A stretch of 37,459 nucleotides of DNA from Frankiales bacterium (GTDB lineage Bacteria > Actinomycetota > Actinomycetes > Mycobacteriales > SCTD01): positions 1 to 37,459 of the forward strand of contig JAOPWP010000186.1 in NCBI GenBank assembly GCA_025965615.1. Reading direction: 5' to 3'. How positions within the stretch are numbered: position 1 is the stretch's first letter; each line of letters starts with the position of its first letter. The notes beneath the pieces are model-generated. The model was given only the letters and a program-made list of their open reading frames with translations, was not told the DNA's origin and did no database searches. Below are positions 8,087 to 15,660 of this stretch, piece by piece. A program made the translations under genes and the position numbers.

Positions 8087-8932
8087 TCAGCGGTAGAGCA
8101 CGTCCTTGACCCATGAGGTGTCCGCGACGGCGTCCAGCAGGACGATCTCGGCGGGACGCCCGCCCTCCGCGACGACCGTGAGCTCGTCGGCGGTCATGAG
8201 CAGGGGCCGGTCGAACCCGCGGTCCTCGGCGGCGGTCGCCGCGGCGGCCGACGGCCCGAAGGCGGGGTCGATCAGGGCCAGCCGGGTCCAGCCCCTCGTG
8301 CGCATCGGCACGACGGCAGCGCCGAGCCCGCCGTACTCGGCGGCCAGGGCCGTGCGCAGGCTCCGGGCCCCGAGCAGGGTCACGGCGTCGCAGTCGCCGA
8401 ACGGGCGCAGCACGCCCCTGGGGTCGCGCAGGCAGCGCTCCACGGCAAGGGCCCCGAGCCGCTCGAGCCGCTCCTGCGCCTCGGTCCAGGCGAGGTCGTG
8501 GTCGATCCCGAGGGCGTCGACCACGGTCGCCGGCAGGAGGACGACCCGGTCCGGCTCGTCGGGGTCGAGCCCCACCGCACCGAGCCCGAGGTCCAGCGCA
8601 CCCCCGAGGACCCGCTCGCGCACCCAGTCCAGGCCGGGGTGCAGCGCGTGGTCGACGGGCAGCCCGACCGGTCGCAGCGACGACTCGACGCGGCTTCGAC
8701 CGGTGTCGGCGCACCACCGCCGGGTCAGCAGCCAGTCGGTCAGCCGGTAGCGGCCGGCGGCGGTCCGGGGGTCGTGCCCGGCCAGTGCCCGCCGGCACTC
8801 GGTCCATGAGACCCACACCTCCGGGGACCCGGTGAGCAGCACCCCCTCGTCGGCCGGGACGAGGTCGAGGTCGTGCAGCACGCACACGGCGAGGACGCCC
8901 TGGCGGAGCTCGGTGAGGGTGGGGGGGCGCAC
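8087..8932 (-). CDS. Conserved protein of unknown function next to dxs
   Basis: 281 aa from the GTG chosen here. No domain recognised. The protein is acidic and soluble, with a helical N-terminus ('LTELRQGVLAVCVLHDLDLVPADEGVLLTGSPEVWVSWTECRRAL') and a middle 'LDWVRERVLGGALDLGLGAVGLDPDEPDRVVLLPATVVDALG'. It ends 'ADTSWVKDVLYR' only 10 nt from dxs, with which it converges. The track starts at 9004, but TACCGT lies exactly 6 nt before GTG 8932, the leaderless pattern seen throughout this window. That start also avoids overlapping the promoter of the divergent response regulator. An AAGGAGGA sequence 20 nt upstream is too far to serve as a ribosome site. Function unknown. Confidence 0.75.
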   Translation of the reverse strand: MRPPTLTELRQGVLAVCVLHDLDLVPADEGVLLTGSPEVWVSWTECRRALAGHDPRTAAGRYRLTDWLLTRRWCADTGRSRVESSLRPVGLPVDHALHPGLDWVRERVLGGALDLGLGAVGLDPDEPDRVVLLPATVVDALGIDHDLAWTEAQERLERLGALAVERCLRDPRGVLRPFGDCDAVTLLGARSLRTALAAEYGGLGAAVVPMRTRGWTRLALIDPAFGPSAAAATAAEDRGFDRPLLMTADELTVVAEGGRPAEIVLLDAVADTSWVKDVLYR

Positions 8933-8938
8933 ACCGGC

Positions 8939-8944
8939 ACGGTA
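8939..8944 (-). promoter_or_regulatory. -10 hexamer TACCGT, leaderless
   Basis: TACCGT is followed by 6 nt and then the GTG of the 8087-8932 gene. No clear -35 is visible. Confidence 0.5.
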
Positions 8945-9042
8945 CCCAGCGGTCCTCCTTCTGGGACGGGGCCGAACAGGTGACGCCCGCGCGCAGATGA
9001 CCACGCCGGGAGGACCTCACAGCGGGCCCACACCGGGTCGTC

Positions 9043-9048
9043 TAGCGT
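9043..9048 (+). promoter_or_regulatory. -10 hexamer TAGCGT, leaderless
   Basis: TAGCGT is followed by 8 nt and then GTG 9057 of the OmpR-type regulator. There is no ribosome site between hexamer and start. Confidence 0.5.
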
Positions 9049-9056
9049 CGCGAGAC

Positions 9057-9743
9057 GTGCGGGTACTCGTGGTGGAGGACGAGGTGCCGCTCGCTGACGC
9101 GATCGCGAGGGGACTGCGGCGCGAGGGCATGGCCGTCGACACCGCGTACGACGGCGACTCCGGCCTCGAGAAGGCGATGATCACGAGGTACGACGTGCTC
9201 GTGCTCGACCGTGACCTGCCCGGCCGTTCGGGCGACGACATCTGCCAGCGCCTCGCGGCCGACGGGTCGCTCACCCGGGTCCTGATGCTGACCGCCGCCG
9301 GCACCCTCGAGGACCGGGTGGCGGGGCTGGAGCTCGGAGCCGACGACTACCTCGGGAAGCCCTTCGCCTTCACCGAGCTGGTGGCCCGGGTGCGCGCCCT
9401 CGGTCGTCGCGCGACCCCGGCCGCACCGCCCCTGCTGCACGGACCGGACGGGCTGCTCGTGGACCCGGCGCGACGCACGGCGACCCGGGGCGGGAGGGAC
9501 CTGGGCCTCGCCCGCAAGGAGCTCGGGGTGCTCGAGGTGCTCCTGCGCGCCGGCGGCGCCGTCGTGTCGGGGGAGGAGCTGCTCGAGCGCGTCTGGGACG
9601 AGTACGCCGATCCCTTCACGACGACCGTGCGGGTCACGGTCATGACGCTGCGCAAGAAGCTCGGGGAGCCGCAGATCATCCACACGGTCGTCGGCTCCGG
9701 CTACCGGCTCGCCGACCCCGTCGCCCGTACGGACGGGTCGTGA
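9057..9743 (+). CDS. OmpR/PhoB-family response regulator
   Basis: 228 aa. Receiver domain (1-115): 'VRVLVVEDEVPLADAIARGL', phosphoacceptor Asp in 'YDVLVLDRDLPGRSG', and Lys in 'LGKPFAFTELVARVRAL'. Winged-helix DNA-binding domain (~130-222): 'LGLARKELGVLEVLLRAGGAVVSGEELLERVWDE' and 'TLRKKLGEPQIIHTVVGSGYRL'. It is the transcription-factor half of a two-component system whose kinase overlaps its stop codon by 4 nt. The track's 8832 start is too long because the receiver begins directly at GTG 9057, which is also preceded by a leaderless-type -10 hexamer. The signal and regulon are not evident. Confidence 0.95.
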   Translation: MRVLVVEDEVPLADAIARGLRREGMAVDTAYDGDSGLEKAMITRYDVLVLDRDLPGRSGDDICQRLAADGSLTRVLMLTAAGTLEDRVAGLELGADDYLGKPFAFTELVARVRALGRRATPAAPPLLHGPDGLLVDPARRTATRGGRDLGLARKELGVLEVLLRAGGAVVSGEELLERVWDEYADPFTTTVRVTVMTLRKKLGEPQIIHTVVGSGYRLADPVARTDGS

Positions 9744-10885
9744 CGGCCAGTCCCCGGACGACGCTGCGCTGGCGGCTGACGCTCGTCTACGGCGCCGTGG
9801 CCGTCGCCGTGGGTCTGTTGCTGCTCATGCTGTCGCTGCTCCTGGTCGACCGGGCTGTCCGGTTGGGCTCGTTGCCGCCCGAGACGCCGATCCTGGTGCC
9901 ACGGCAGGGGCCGGACCTGATCACGACGCTGGGGGCGTTCCAGGAAGGTCTGCGCAGGGACGCCCTCGGCTCGCTCCTGCGTCAGGGGCTGCTCGCGCTG
10001 CTGCTCCTCGGCGCCCTCGGCGTGGGTGTCAGCTACCTGCTCGCCGGACGGGTCCTGCGGCCCCTGCAGAACATCACCGACGCGGCGCAGCGGCTGTCGG
10101 TGGAGCGGCTGGACGCCCGGATCGACCTGCCCGGGCCGCAGGACGAGCTGAAGCGGCTGGCCGACACCTTCGACGACATGCTCGGACGGTTGCAGGCCTC
10201 CTTCGAGGCGCAACGGCGCTTCGTGGCCGATGCCAGCCACGAGCTGCGCACCCCGCTCGCCGTCATGCGCACCGAGGTGGACGTGGCCCTGGCCGACCCC
10301 GACGCCGGTGTGGAGGAGCTGCGCGCGGCGGCCGGCGTGGTGCGGGACGCCAGCATCCGGGCCGATCGGCTGGTCGACAGTCTCCTGCTCCTGGCGCGCA
10401 GCGACCGGCTGCAGGTCGACGGCCTGCCCCTGCGAGAGCGGGTGGAGCTCCCGGAAGTCGTCCGCACCGCCCTGGACGCCGTGGCCGCGGAGGTCGCCGA
10501 CCGCGGGCTCCGGGTCGAGGCGACGTGCTCCCCGGCGGCCGTCCTCGGCGACCTCGGCCTGCTCGAGCGGCTCGCCGGGAACCTGGTCGAGAACGCGGTG
10601 CGCCACAACGTGCCGGGCGGTTGGGTGCGCGTGTCCACCGGGATCGTGCAGGGGCGAGCGCTGCTCGAGGTCGCCAGCTCGGGGGATGTGGTGCCGCCCT
10701 CGGACGTCGCAGACCTCTTCCTGCCCTTCCGCCGGCACGGCACGGCGCGCACGGCCCGCCGCGGGGCGGGGCTCGGGCTCGCCATCGTCCGGGCGGTCGC
10801 CTCGGCCCACGGCGGTACGGCCACCGCGGTAGCCCTGCCTCAGGGCGGGCTCGCCGTGACGGTCGACCTCCCGCGCGGCGTCTGA
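9740..10885 (+). CDS. Membrane sensor histidine kinase (HAMP-HisKA-HATPase)
   Basis: 381 aa, partner of the preceding regulator (GTGA overlap, translational coupling). TM1 'LTLVYGAVAVAVGLLLLMLSLLLV' is followed by a short extracytoplasmic loop of about 45 residues and TM2 'GLLALLLLGALGVGVSYLLAG'. Next come HAMP ('RVLRPLQNITDAAQRLSVERLDARI'), HisKA with His167 in 'FVADASHELRTPLAVM', and HATPase_c with N-box 'LAGNLVENAVRHN' and G-box 'GAGLGLAIVRAVASAHGG'. All catalytic boxes are intact. The sensory loop is too small for a known ligand-binding domain, so the stimulus may be membrane- or partner-derived. Confidence 0.95.
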   Translation: MTASPRTTLRWRLTLVYGAVAVAVGLLLLMLSLLLVDRAVRLGSLPPETPILVPRQGPDLITTLGAFQEGLRRDALGSLLRQGLLALLLLGALGVGVSYLLAGRVLRPLQNITDAAQRLSVERLDARIDLPGPQDELKRLADTFDDMLGRLQASFEAQRRFVADASHELRTPLAVMRTEVDVALADPDAGVEELRAAAGVVRDASIRADRLVDSLLLLARSDRLQVDGLPLRERVELPEVVRTALDAVAAEVADRGLRVEATCSPAAVLGDLGLLERLAGNLVENAVRHNVPGGWVRVSTGIVQGRALLEVASSGDVVPPSDVADLFLPFRRHGTARTARRGAGLGLAIVRAVASAHGGTATAVALPQGGLAVTVDLPRGV

Positions 10886-10898
10886 CGCGGACCGGTCA

Positions 10899-10915
10899 GC
10901 CGGCAGGGGACCGGC
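10899..10915. terminator. Possible hairpin between convergent genes
   Basis: GCCGG-CAGGGGA-CCGGC lies just after the kinase stop, between two convergent genes. The 5-bp GC stem has no T-run, so this is a weak call. Confidence 0.25.
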
Positions 10916-11032
10916 GGCGTGGGCCGAGGCCGGTGGAGATGGGCAGCAGCAGCCCTGTGGTCACCAGGCCGAGGCGGGTGCGGGCAGTCGGCACGGGAGC
11001 TCCCGCGTGCGGTGGCGGGCGGAGCAGCAGTG

Positions 11033-11545
11033 TCAGCAGACGTGCTTGCCCACGATCCTGCGGGTCAGCGACCCCGAGCCTGCGGGGGTACGGGCGAGCA
11101 GCTGATGGCCCGTCGAGCCCCCGTCGTCCTCCACGAACCCCAGCCGGTGCAGCAGCCGCACGGACGCCTCGTTGCCGGGCCGCACCTCGGCCGTGAGACG
11201 ACGCACCCCGGGACGACGCTCCAGCACGGCGCAGAGAGCGCCGACCGCCTCGGTGCCGAGGCCCCGTCCGCGGGCTGACGGGACCAGCGCGTAACCCAGC
11301 TCCTGGTCGCCGTCCGGCGAGAGCTGACCCGATACGCCCAGGGTGCCGACCGGCTCCCCCGCGAGCTCGACGACGTAGGTGCCCTCGACCTCGTCGTCTG
11401 CCCGGGCCGCGACGGCCTCGAGCAGCTGCCTGTCCTCGGCGCCCGGGAAGCCGTCCGGCGTCGAGCTGACGAGCAGCCGGCGTGCTGCGAGCGGGGTCAG
11501 GGGGCGCAGGACCAGCCGCTCGGTGTGCAGCACGCGGTCAGCCAC
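11033..11545 (-). CDS. GNAT-family N-acetyltransferase
   Basis: 170 aa from the GTG used here (the track's GTG/ATG-type start at 11605 adds a Pro/Ser-rich stretch). It begins 'VADRVLHTERLVLRPLTPLAARRLL', the classic RimJ/RimL-like opening. The acetyl-CoA loop is 'ELGYALVPSARGRGLGTEAVGALCA' and the end of the fold is 'VRPGNEASVRLLHRLGFVEDD'. It acetylates an amino group on a protein or small molecule; the substrate cannot be told. The start lies inside the last codons of rnd (8-nt overlap), so the two are probably co-transcribed and coupled. No ribosome site precedes GTG 11545, which leaves the exact start uncertain. Confidence 0.85.
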   Translation of the reverse strand: MADRVLHTERLVLRPLTPLAARRLLVSSTPDGFPGAEDRQLLEAVAARADDEVEGTYVVELAGEPVGTLGVSGQLSPDGDQELGYALVPSARGRGLGTEAVGALCAVLERRPGVRRLTAEVRPGNEASVRLLHRLGFVEDDGGSTGHQLLARTPAGSGSLTRRIVGKHVC

Positions 11546-12989
11546 CGTCGGAGGGGGCGGAGACGAAGACGAGGGGCGCGACCTCTGACCTGGCGGCCGG
11601 GGCATCAGCCACGGCTGGCGGCGCCGGCTGCTCGACCGGCTGGTCGGGGGCGACCGGCGCCTCAGCGGTGCGTGCGACGGGCGGGGGGTCGGGCAGCACC
11701 GCGGCCAGGGGAGCGGCGACCGCTCGGACCTGCCACTCGCGGGCGCCGTGACGTCGGAGCGCGTCGGCGACGGACTCAGGCGTGGGGTCGCCGCCGTCCG
11801 GAGCGGGAGGGGTCCACGCCAGCCGTCGGAGAGCCTCGGGCTGGACGAGGTTCTCCTGGGGGAGGCGCAGCTCGGCCGCGAGGTCGATGACCACGGCGCG
11901 GACCCGGGCCAGGCGCTTGGCCGCGACCGGGTCGCGCTCGGCCCAGCGGTTCGCCGCCGGGGGACCGTCGCCCTGCGGGAGGGGCAGCGGGAGGCGGTCC
12001 TCGGGCAGTGCGCTGGCGGCCTGGAGCGCCCCGAACCACACGTCCACGTGCCGACGGGTCGAGCGTCCGCCGAAGACGGGAAGCTCCAGCAGAGCCCCGG
12101 CGCTGGTCGGCGCCGCGGTGACGGCAGCGACGATCGCGGCGTCGGGCAGGATGCGACCGGGTGCGATGTCGCGCCGCCGGGCCATGGCGTCGCGGGCCTC
12201 CCACATGGCCTGCACCGCAGCGAGCTGTCGGCGCGAGCGCAGCCGGTGCATCCCGGACGTGCGGCGCCACGGGTCGACGCGAGGCGCGGGCGGCAGCGCC
12301 CGGCGGACGGCCTCGAACTCCTCGTGGGCCAGCTCGAGCTTGCCCTGGTCGCGCAGCTCCGCCTCGAGGGCGTCTCGCAGCTCGAGCAGCACCTCCACGT
12401 CCAGCGCCGCGTAGACCAGCCAGGAGTCCGGCAGCGGCCGGGTGGACCAGTCGGCGGCCGAGTGGCCCTTCTCCAACCGGAGCCCGAGCACCTTCTCGAC
12501 CATCGCGCCGAGGCCGACCCGTTCGAACCCGGCCAGCCGCCCGGCCAACTCGGTGTCGAAGACCCGGCTGGGCACGAACCCGACCTCGGCGAGGCAGGCG
12601 AGGTCCTGGCTGGCGGCGTGCAGGACCCACTCGTCGTCCTGGAGCGCGGTGGACAGTTCGGACAGGTCGGGGCAGCCGATCGGGTCGATCAGGGCCGATC
12701 CTGCGCCGCGCCGGCGGAGCTGGACCAGGTAGGCCCGCTGGGAGTAGCGGTAGCCCGAGGCCCGCTCGGCGTCGACGGCGACCGGTCCCGTCCCGGCGGC
12801 GAAGCGCTCGACCAGCTCGCGCAGGCCGGCAGCCGTGGTCGTGACGGGCGGGACACCCTCGCGCGGGGCCAGCAGGAGCTCCACGCCGTCGGAAGCGGCA
12901 GCTCCGCCGGCAGGGGCAGCGCTGTCACCGGAGGCAGCATCGGCGCCGGCCACGCCCCCCTGGTCGTGACCCGGCAGGGTCGTCGTCAC
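11538..12989 (-). CDS. rnd: Ribonuclease D-type 3'-5' exonuclease with HRDC domain
   Basis: 483 aa. The DEDDy exonuclease domain (~45-215) shows Exo I 'PVAVDAERASGYRYSQRAYLVQL' (Asp73, Glu75), Exo II 'HAASQDLACL' (Asp129), and Exo III 'YAALDVEVLLEL' (Tyr193, Asp197). An HRDC domain follows (~260-340, 'AMWEARDAMARRRDIAPGRILPDAAIV'), then a second helical region. The first ~40 residues and the last ~30 are Ala/Gly/Pro-rich and probably disordered. It is predicted to trim 3' ends of tRNA and other RNAs. GTG 12989 replaces the track's 13076 because TAACCT lies 7 nt before it and homology starts well downstream. The GNAT gene overlaps its 3' end. Confidence 0.92.
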   Translation of the reverse strand: MTTTLPGHDQGGVAGADAASGDSAAPAGGAAASDGVELLLAPREGVPPVTTTAAGLRELVERFAAGTGPVAVDAERASGYRYSQRAYLVQLRRRGAGSALIDPIGCPDLSELSTALQDDEWVLHAASQDLACLAEVGFVPSRVFDTELAGRLAGFERVGLGAMVEKVLGLRLEKGHSAADWSTRPLPDSWLVYAALDVEVLLELRDALEAELRDQGKLELAHEEFEAVRRALPPAPRVDPWRRTSGMHRLRSRRQLAAVQAMWEARDAMARRRDIAPGRILPDAAIVAAVTAAPTSAGALLELPVFGGRSTRRHVDVWFGALQAASALPEDRLPLPLPQGDGPPAANRWAERDPVAAKRLARVRAVVIDLAAELRLPQENLVQPEALRRLAWTPPAPDGGDPTPESVADALRRHGAREWQVRAVAAPLAAVLPDPPPVARTAEAPVAPDQPVEQPAPPAVADAPAARSEVAPLVFVSAPSDGG

Positions 12990-12996
12990 GCGGTCG

Positions 12997-13002
12997 AGGT
13001 TA
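12997..13002 (-). promoter_or_regulatory. -10 hexamer TAACCT, leaderless rnd start
   Basis: TAACCT is followed by 7 nt and then GTG 12989 of rnd. No ribosome site is present. Confidence 0.5.
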
Positions 13003-13250
13003 CGCGTCGTTGCGGACACGTGCGCCTGAAGCGGGACATCCCGCGTGTCGGCTCCGCACCGGTAGCCGGCGCTCACTGTGCGTCGCGACGAGAAGGCCGA
13101 GGACGCTCAGTGGCCGTCGTGCCGCGCTGCCCTCGCCCCGGGCCGGGCCCCACGAGCTCGACCCCGGCGGTGTCGGAGCCGCTCCTGCGTCGCGTCGATC
13201 TCGCTCTGCTGTCCGGCCCGGCCACGCCCGGCCCCGTGACGTCAGAGCTG

Positions 13251-14009
13251 TCAGCCTCGCGCGCTCCTGGCAGCGACGGGCGGATGTGGTTGCTGGCCCC
13301 CGCAGGCCGTCGCCCCGGGCGTGTCGTGCTCGGTCGCGTCGTGGGCGGTGGCTCCGCAGCAGCCCTTCCCGCGCCACGCGTCTCGACCCTCCTTGAGCGC
13401 GACCGCGGCGATGACGAGCCCGGCGACGGGGTCCGCCCAGCCCCAGCCGAGGCTCGCGTTGAGCAGGAGTCCGCCGAGCAGGACCGCGCTCAGGTAGGTG
13501 CAGAGCAGCGTCTGGCTGCTGTCGGCGACGACGGCGTTGGAGTGCAGGGCCCGCCCGGTCCGGCGCTGCGCCCAGGACAGCCAGGGCATGACGACCAGGC
13601 TCGTGGCGGCCAGGGCGATGCCGACGGGCGAGGCGTCGGGGTCAGCTCCGGTGACCAGGGAGCGCACGCTGTCCTGGGCCACGTACGCGGCGAGCGCGAA
13701 GAACGACAGGGCGATGAGGCGGAGGGCCTGCTCCTCGCGGGACTCGGGCATCCGGTGCCGGAACTGCCACAGGATCACCAGGCCGCTGCTGACCTCCACG
13801 ACGGAGTCCAGGCCGAAGCCGATCAGCGCTGCCGATCCGGCTGCCGCCCCGGCGGCGATGGCGATCACGGCCTCGGCGCCGTTGTAGGTGACGCTGGCGG
13901 CGGCCAGCAGCTGGGCCCGCCGTCCGAGCCGGGCCCGGTCGGCGGGGGGAAGGGCGGCGGAGAGGCTGTCGTGGCTGTGCCGCGCGGTGTCGTGGCTGCT
14001 GGTGCTCAT
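13251..14009 (-). CDS. Cation diffusion facilitator-type metal exporter
   Basis: 252 aa inner-membrane protein with about six membrane segments ('AQLLAAASVTYNGAEAVIAIAAG', 'GSAALIGFGLDSVVEVSSGLVILWQF', 'LIALSFFALAAYVAQDSV', 'VGIALAATSLVVMPWLSW', 'TLLCTYLSAVLLGGLLL', 'WADPVAGLVIAAVALKEG'). Acidic 'GLDSVVE' and 'NAVVADSSQT' in TM2 and TM5 match CDF metal-site positions. The usual cytoplasmic CDF domain is absent. Instead there is a short Cys/His-rich tail ('GKGCCGATAHDATEHDTPGATACGG') that could bind soft metals. ATG 14009 overlaps the stop of the upstream CmtR-like gene by 4 nt, so it is co-translated with its regulator. Likely substrate Cd2+, Pb2+ or Zn2+, inferred from the sensor. Confidence 0.85.
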   Translation of the reverse strand: MSTSSHDTARHSHDSLSAALPPADRARLGRRAQLLAAASVTYNGAEAVIAIAAGAAAGSAALIGFGLDSVVEVSSGLVILWQFRHRMPESREEQALRLIALSFFALAAYVAQDSVRSLVTGADPDASPVGIALAATSLVVMPWLSWAQRRTGRALHSNAVVADSSQTLLCTYLSAVLLGGLLLNASLGWGWADPVAGLVIAAVALKEGRDAWRGKGCCGATAHDATEHDTPGATACGGQQPHPPVAARSARG

Positions 14010-14350
14010 GCGCCGGTGTCCTGACCGGACACCGGGCACAGCGTCACGCTGTCGCCGGTGGCGGCGAGCAGCCGCTCGGCGGTGGTCAGCAGGTCGAGCA
14101 GCTCGGGACGGGCGAGGGCGTACAGGGAGGCGCGGCCCTCCGCCCGGGCTGTCACGAGGCCGCAGTCCTTCAAGCAGGCCAGGTGGCCCGAGACGGTCGA
14201 CTGGGCCAGCCCGAGGTGGGCGGTGAGGTCCACCACGCGGTGCTCGCCGAGGGCCAGGTGGCGGACGATCGCCAGCCGGGCCGGGTCGGCGAGGCCGCGG
14301 AACAGCGCGGCTCCTGCTGTCATGTCGGGCTGGACCGCTGTCATCGGCAT
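14006..14350 (-). CDS. ArsR/SmtB repressor, CmtR-like Cd/Pb sensor
   Basis: 114 aa winged-helix protein. 'LADPARLAIVRHLALGEHRVVDLTAHLGLAQSTVSGHLACLKDCGLVTARAEGRASLYALA' is the ArsR fold. Cys59 and Cys63 in the recognition helix (HLACLKDCGLV) and Cys105 near the C-terminus (TLCPV) match, in position and spacing, the three thiolates (Cys57, Cys61, Cys102) that bind Cd/Pb in M. tuberculosis CmtR. Metal binding should release it from DNA. It overlaps the CDF exporter by 4 nt. A TAGCAT hexamer 6 nt before ATG 14350, and a palindrome spanning the start, indicate a leaderless, autoregulated bicistron. Confidence 0.9.
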   Translation of the reverse strand: MPMTAVQPDMTAGAALFRGLADPARLAIVRHLALGEHRVVDLTAHLGLAQSTVSGHLACLKDCGLVTARAEGRASLYALARPELLDLLTTAERLLAATGDSVTLCPVSGQDTGA

Positions 14351-14359
14351 ATACCGATG
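14342..14359. promoter_or_regulatory. Candidate CmtR-like operator
   Basis: CATCGG-CATATA-CCGATG: perfect 6-bp arms around an AT-rich core. The site covers the start codon of the ArsR gene and touches its -10 hexamer. It is the only AT-rich palindrome nearby and is placed as expected for an autorepressor. Confidence 0.6.
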
Positions 14360-14362
14360 CTA
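14357..14362 (-). promoter_or_regulatory. -10 hexamer TAGCAT of the metal operon
   Basis: TAGCAT is followed by 6 nt and then ATG 14350. It overlaps the outer arm of the candidate operator. Confidence 0.55.
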
Positions 14363-14396
14363 GCGGGTGGCGGACCCGGTCGCAACCCCCGTCGGA

Positions 14397-14639
14397 CTAC
14401 CGCCCCGCGCAGGACTGCTCGAGGTCGAAGACCCGCCGATCGAGGGCGTGCAGGTCCTCGTCCGCCTTGGCGGTGAGCTCGGACGCAGCGCTGCCCGGCT
14501 CGACGAGGCGGGCGTACGCCGCCCGCGCCTCGTCGCGCTCGGCTCGCAGACCGGCAAGGTCGCCGCAGGGCTGGCCCGCGCACCCGCCGAGCAGCACGGC
14601 GACGAGGAGGACGGGAAGGGAGGCTGCCTGGATCTGCAC
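14397..14639 (-). CDS. Small lipoprotein of unknown function
   Basis: 80 aa. Signal peptide with lipobox: 'VQIQAASLPVLLVAVLLGGCAG', with cleavage before Cys20, which would be lipidated. The mature part is a short charged helix ('GLRAERDEARAAYARLVEPGSAASELTAKADEDLHALDRRVFDLEQSC') with coiled-coil character and Cys residues near both ends. The GTG start is preceded by TAGCGT at 6 nt, again without a ribosome site. No family is recognised. It lies between the metal operon and the NarL regulator but has its own promoter. Confidence 0.8.
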   Translation of the reverse strand: MQIQAASLPVLLVAVLLGGCAGQPCGDLAGLRAERDEARAAYARLVEPGSAASELTAKADEDLHALDRRVFDLEQSCAGR

Positions 14640-14645
14640 CTGCCG

Positions 14646-14651
14646 ACGCTA
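14646..14651 (-). promoter_or_regulatory. -10 hexamer TAGCGT, lipoprotein gene
   Basis: TAGCGT is followed by 6 nt and then GTG 14639. Confidence 0.5.
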
Positions 14652-14698
14652 CGTCCTGGGCCCGGCCGCTCCGGGGTGCACGGCCTCGGGCAGGACAG

Positions 14699-15421
14699 TT
14701 AGCGGACCACGCCCGCACGCATGGCCATGGCGACCATCTCGGCCCTGTCGCCGGTGCCGAGCTTGCGCGCGATCCGGGCCAGGTGGCTCTTGACCGTGAG
14801 CGCTGACAGGCCGAGCTGCTCACCGATCATCTTGTTGGACTGACCGTCCGCGACCAGGCGCAGGACCTCGACCTCACGCCCCGAGAGGTCGCTGACCCCG
14901 GAGTCGACGGGGCCGCCGCGCAGACCGGCGGCGAGCAGTGAGGCGACGGAGGGGTCGGCGTAGACGCCGCCCTCGAGCACCCGGCGCACGCCGTCTGCCA
15001 CGACCAGGGGGGACGCCGACTTCAGCAGGTAGCCCTGCGCACCCGCCACGAAGGCCGCGCGCACGGAGTAGGGGTCGTCTGCTGCGGACAGCACGACGAG
15101 CCGCTGCCATCCGGCGGAGCGCAGCTCGGCCAGGAGCTCCAGGCCGGAGCCGTCAGGCAGGCCGAGGTCGAGGATGCACAGCTCGCGGGGGCCGGAGGCG
15201 TTCGCGCGGGCCCGTGCCTCCCCTGCGGTCGCGGCCTCTGCCACCTCGGTGGCACCCATGAGGCGCAGCCGGGCCGCCATCGACTCGCGGATGAGGGGGT
15301 GGTCGTCGACGACCATGGCGGTGAAGCCGGGAGGCGGCGCCCCTCCGCCCTGGGTGGGGATGGCGCTGAGGGCACTGCTGCCAAGGGCACTGTGCAGACC
15401 GGCTGTCACCGTGTATCCCAC
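14699..15421 (-). CDS. NarL/LuxR-family response regulator
   Basis: 240 aa. The receiver domain begins at ~34 ('FTAMVVDDHPLIRESMAARLRLMGA') with phosphoacceptor Asp85 in 'LCILDLGLPDGSGLELL' and Lys in 'YLLKSASPLVVADG'. The GerE/LuxR HTH is at ~175-235 ('VSDLSGREVEVLRLVADGQSNKMIGEQLGLSALTVKSHLARIARKLG'). The first 33 residues (GTG 15421 start) are an unusual extension; no better start is available close to the receiver apart from an internal Met36, which would cut into it. It is divergent from the membrane/GAF and HisKA_3 kinase genes and is almost certainly their partner. Confidence 0.92.
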   Translation of the reverse strand: MGYTVTAGLHSALGSSALSAIPTQGGGAPPPGFTAMVVDDHPLIRESMAARLRLMGATEVAEAATAGEARARANASGPRELCILDLGLPDGSGLELLAELRSAGWQRLVVLSAADDPYSVRAAFVAGAQGYLLKSASPLVVADGVRRVLEGGVYADPSVASLLAAGLRGGPVDSGVSDLSGREVEVLRLVADGQSNKMIGEQLGLSALTVKSHLARIARKLGTGDRAEMVAMAMRAGVVR

Positions 15422-15561
15422 CTGTCGAGTCGCTGAGGAGAGGGCGGCGGACAGTGATGGGCCCGCCGTTCCCCTGCTTCTTCGGTCCGGAACGACGGGT
15501 CCTGAAGCCGCCGGGTCGCACGGGGCGAGGGGGCCGTCCGGCCCAGTCCAGGCGCGCCGGG

Positions 15562-15573
15562 CGGGCTAGCCCG
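15562..15573. promoter_or_regulatory. Palindrome CGGGCTAGCCCG in divergent regulatory region
   Basis: A perfect 12-bp palindrome about 90 bp before the chosen start of the GAF gene and 140 bp from the divergent regulator start. It is a candidate binding site for the NarL-type regulator, unproven. Confidence 0.35.
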
Positions 15574-15660
15574 AACGGGCGACAGGCCGCGCCAGCACTC
15601 CACTTGCGCCCGCCCGGTGCCGAGGAAGGCGTGACACCGCCTCAGAGCAGGAGCCCTTCC

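Noticed and set aside
12520-12535. GTTCGAAC palindrome in rnd
   Set aside because: It is an 8-bp palindrome inside coding sequence without the N4 spacer of an SOS box.
11748-14024. 758-aa plus-strand ORF
   Set aside because: Antisense to rnd and the CDF gene; no recognisable domain.
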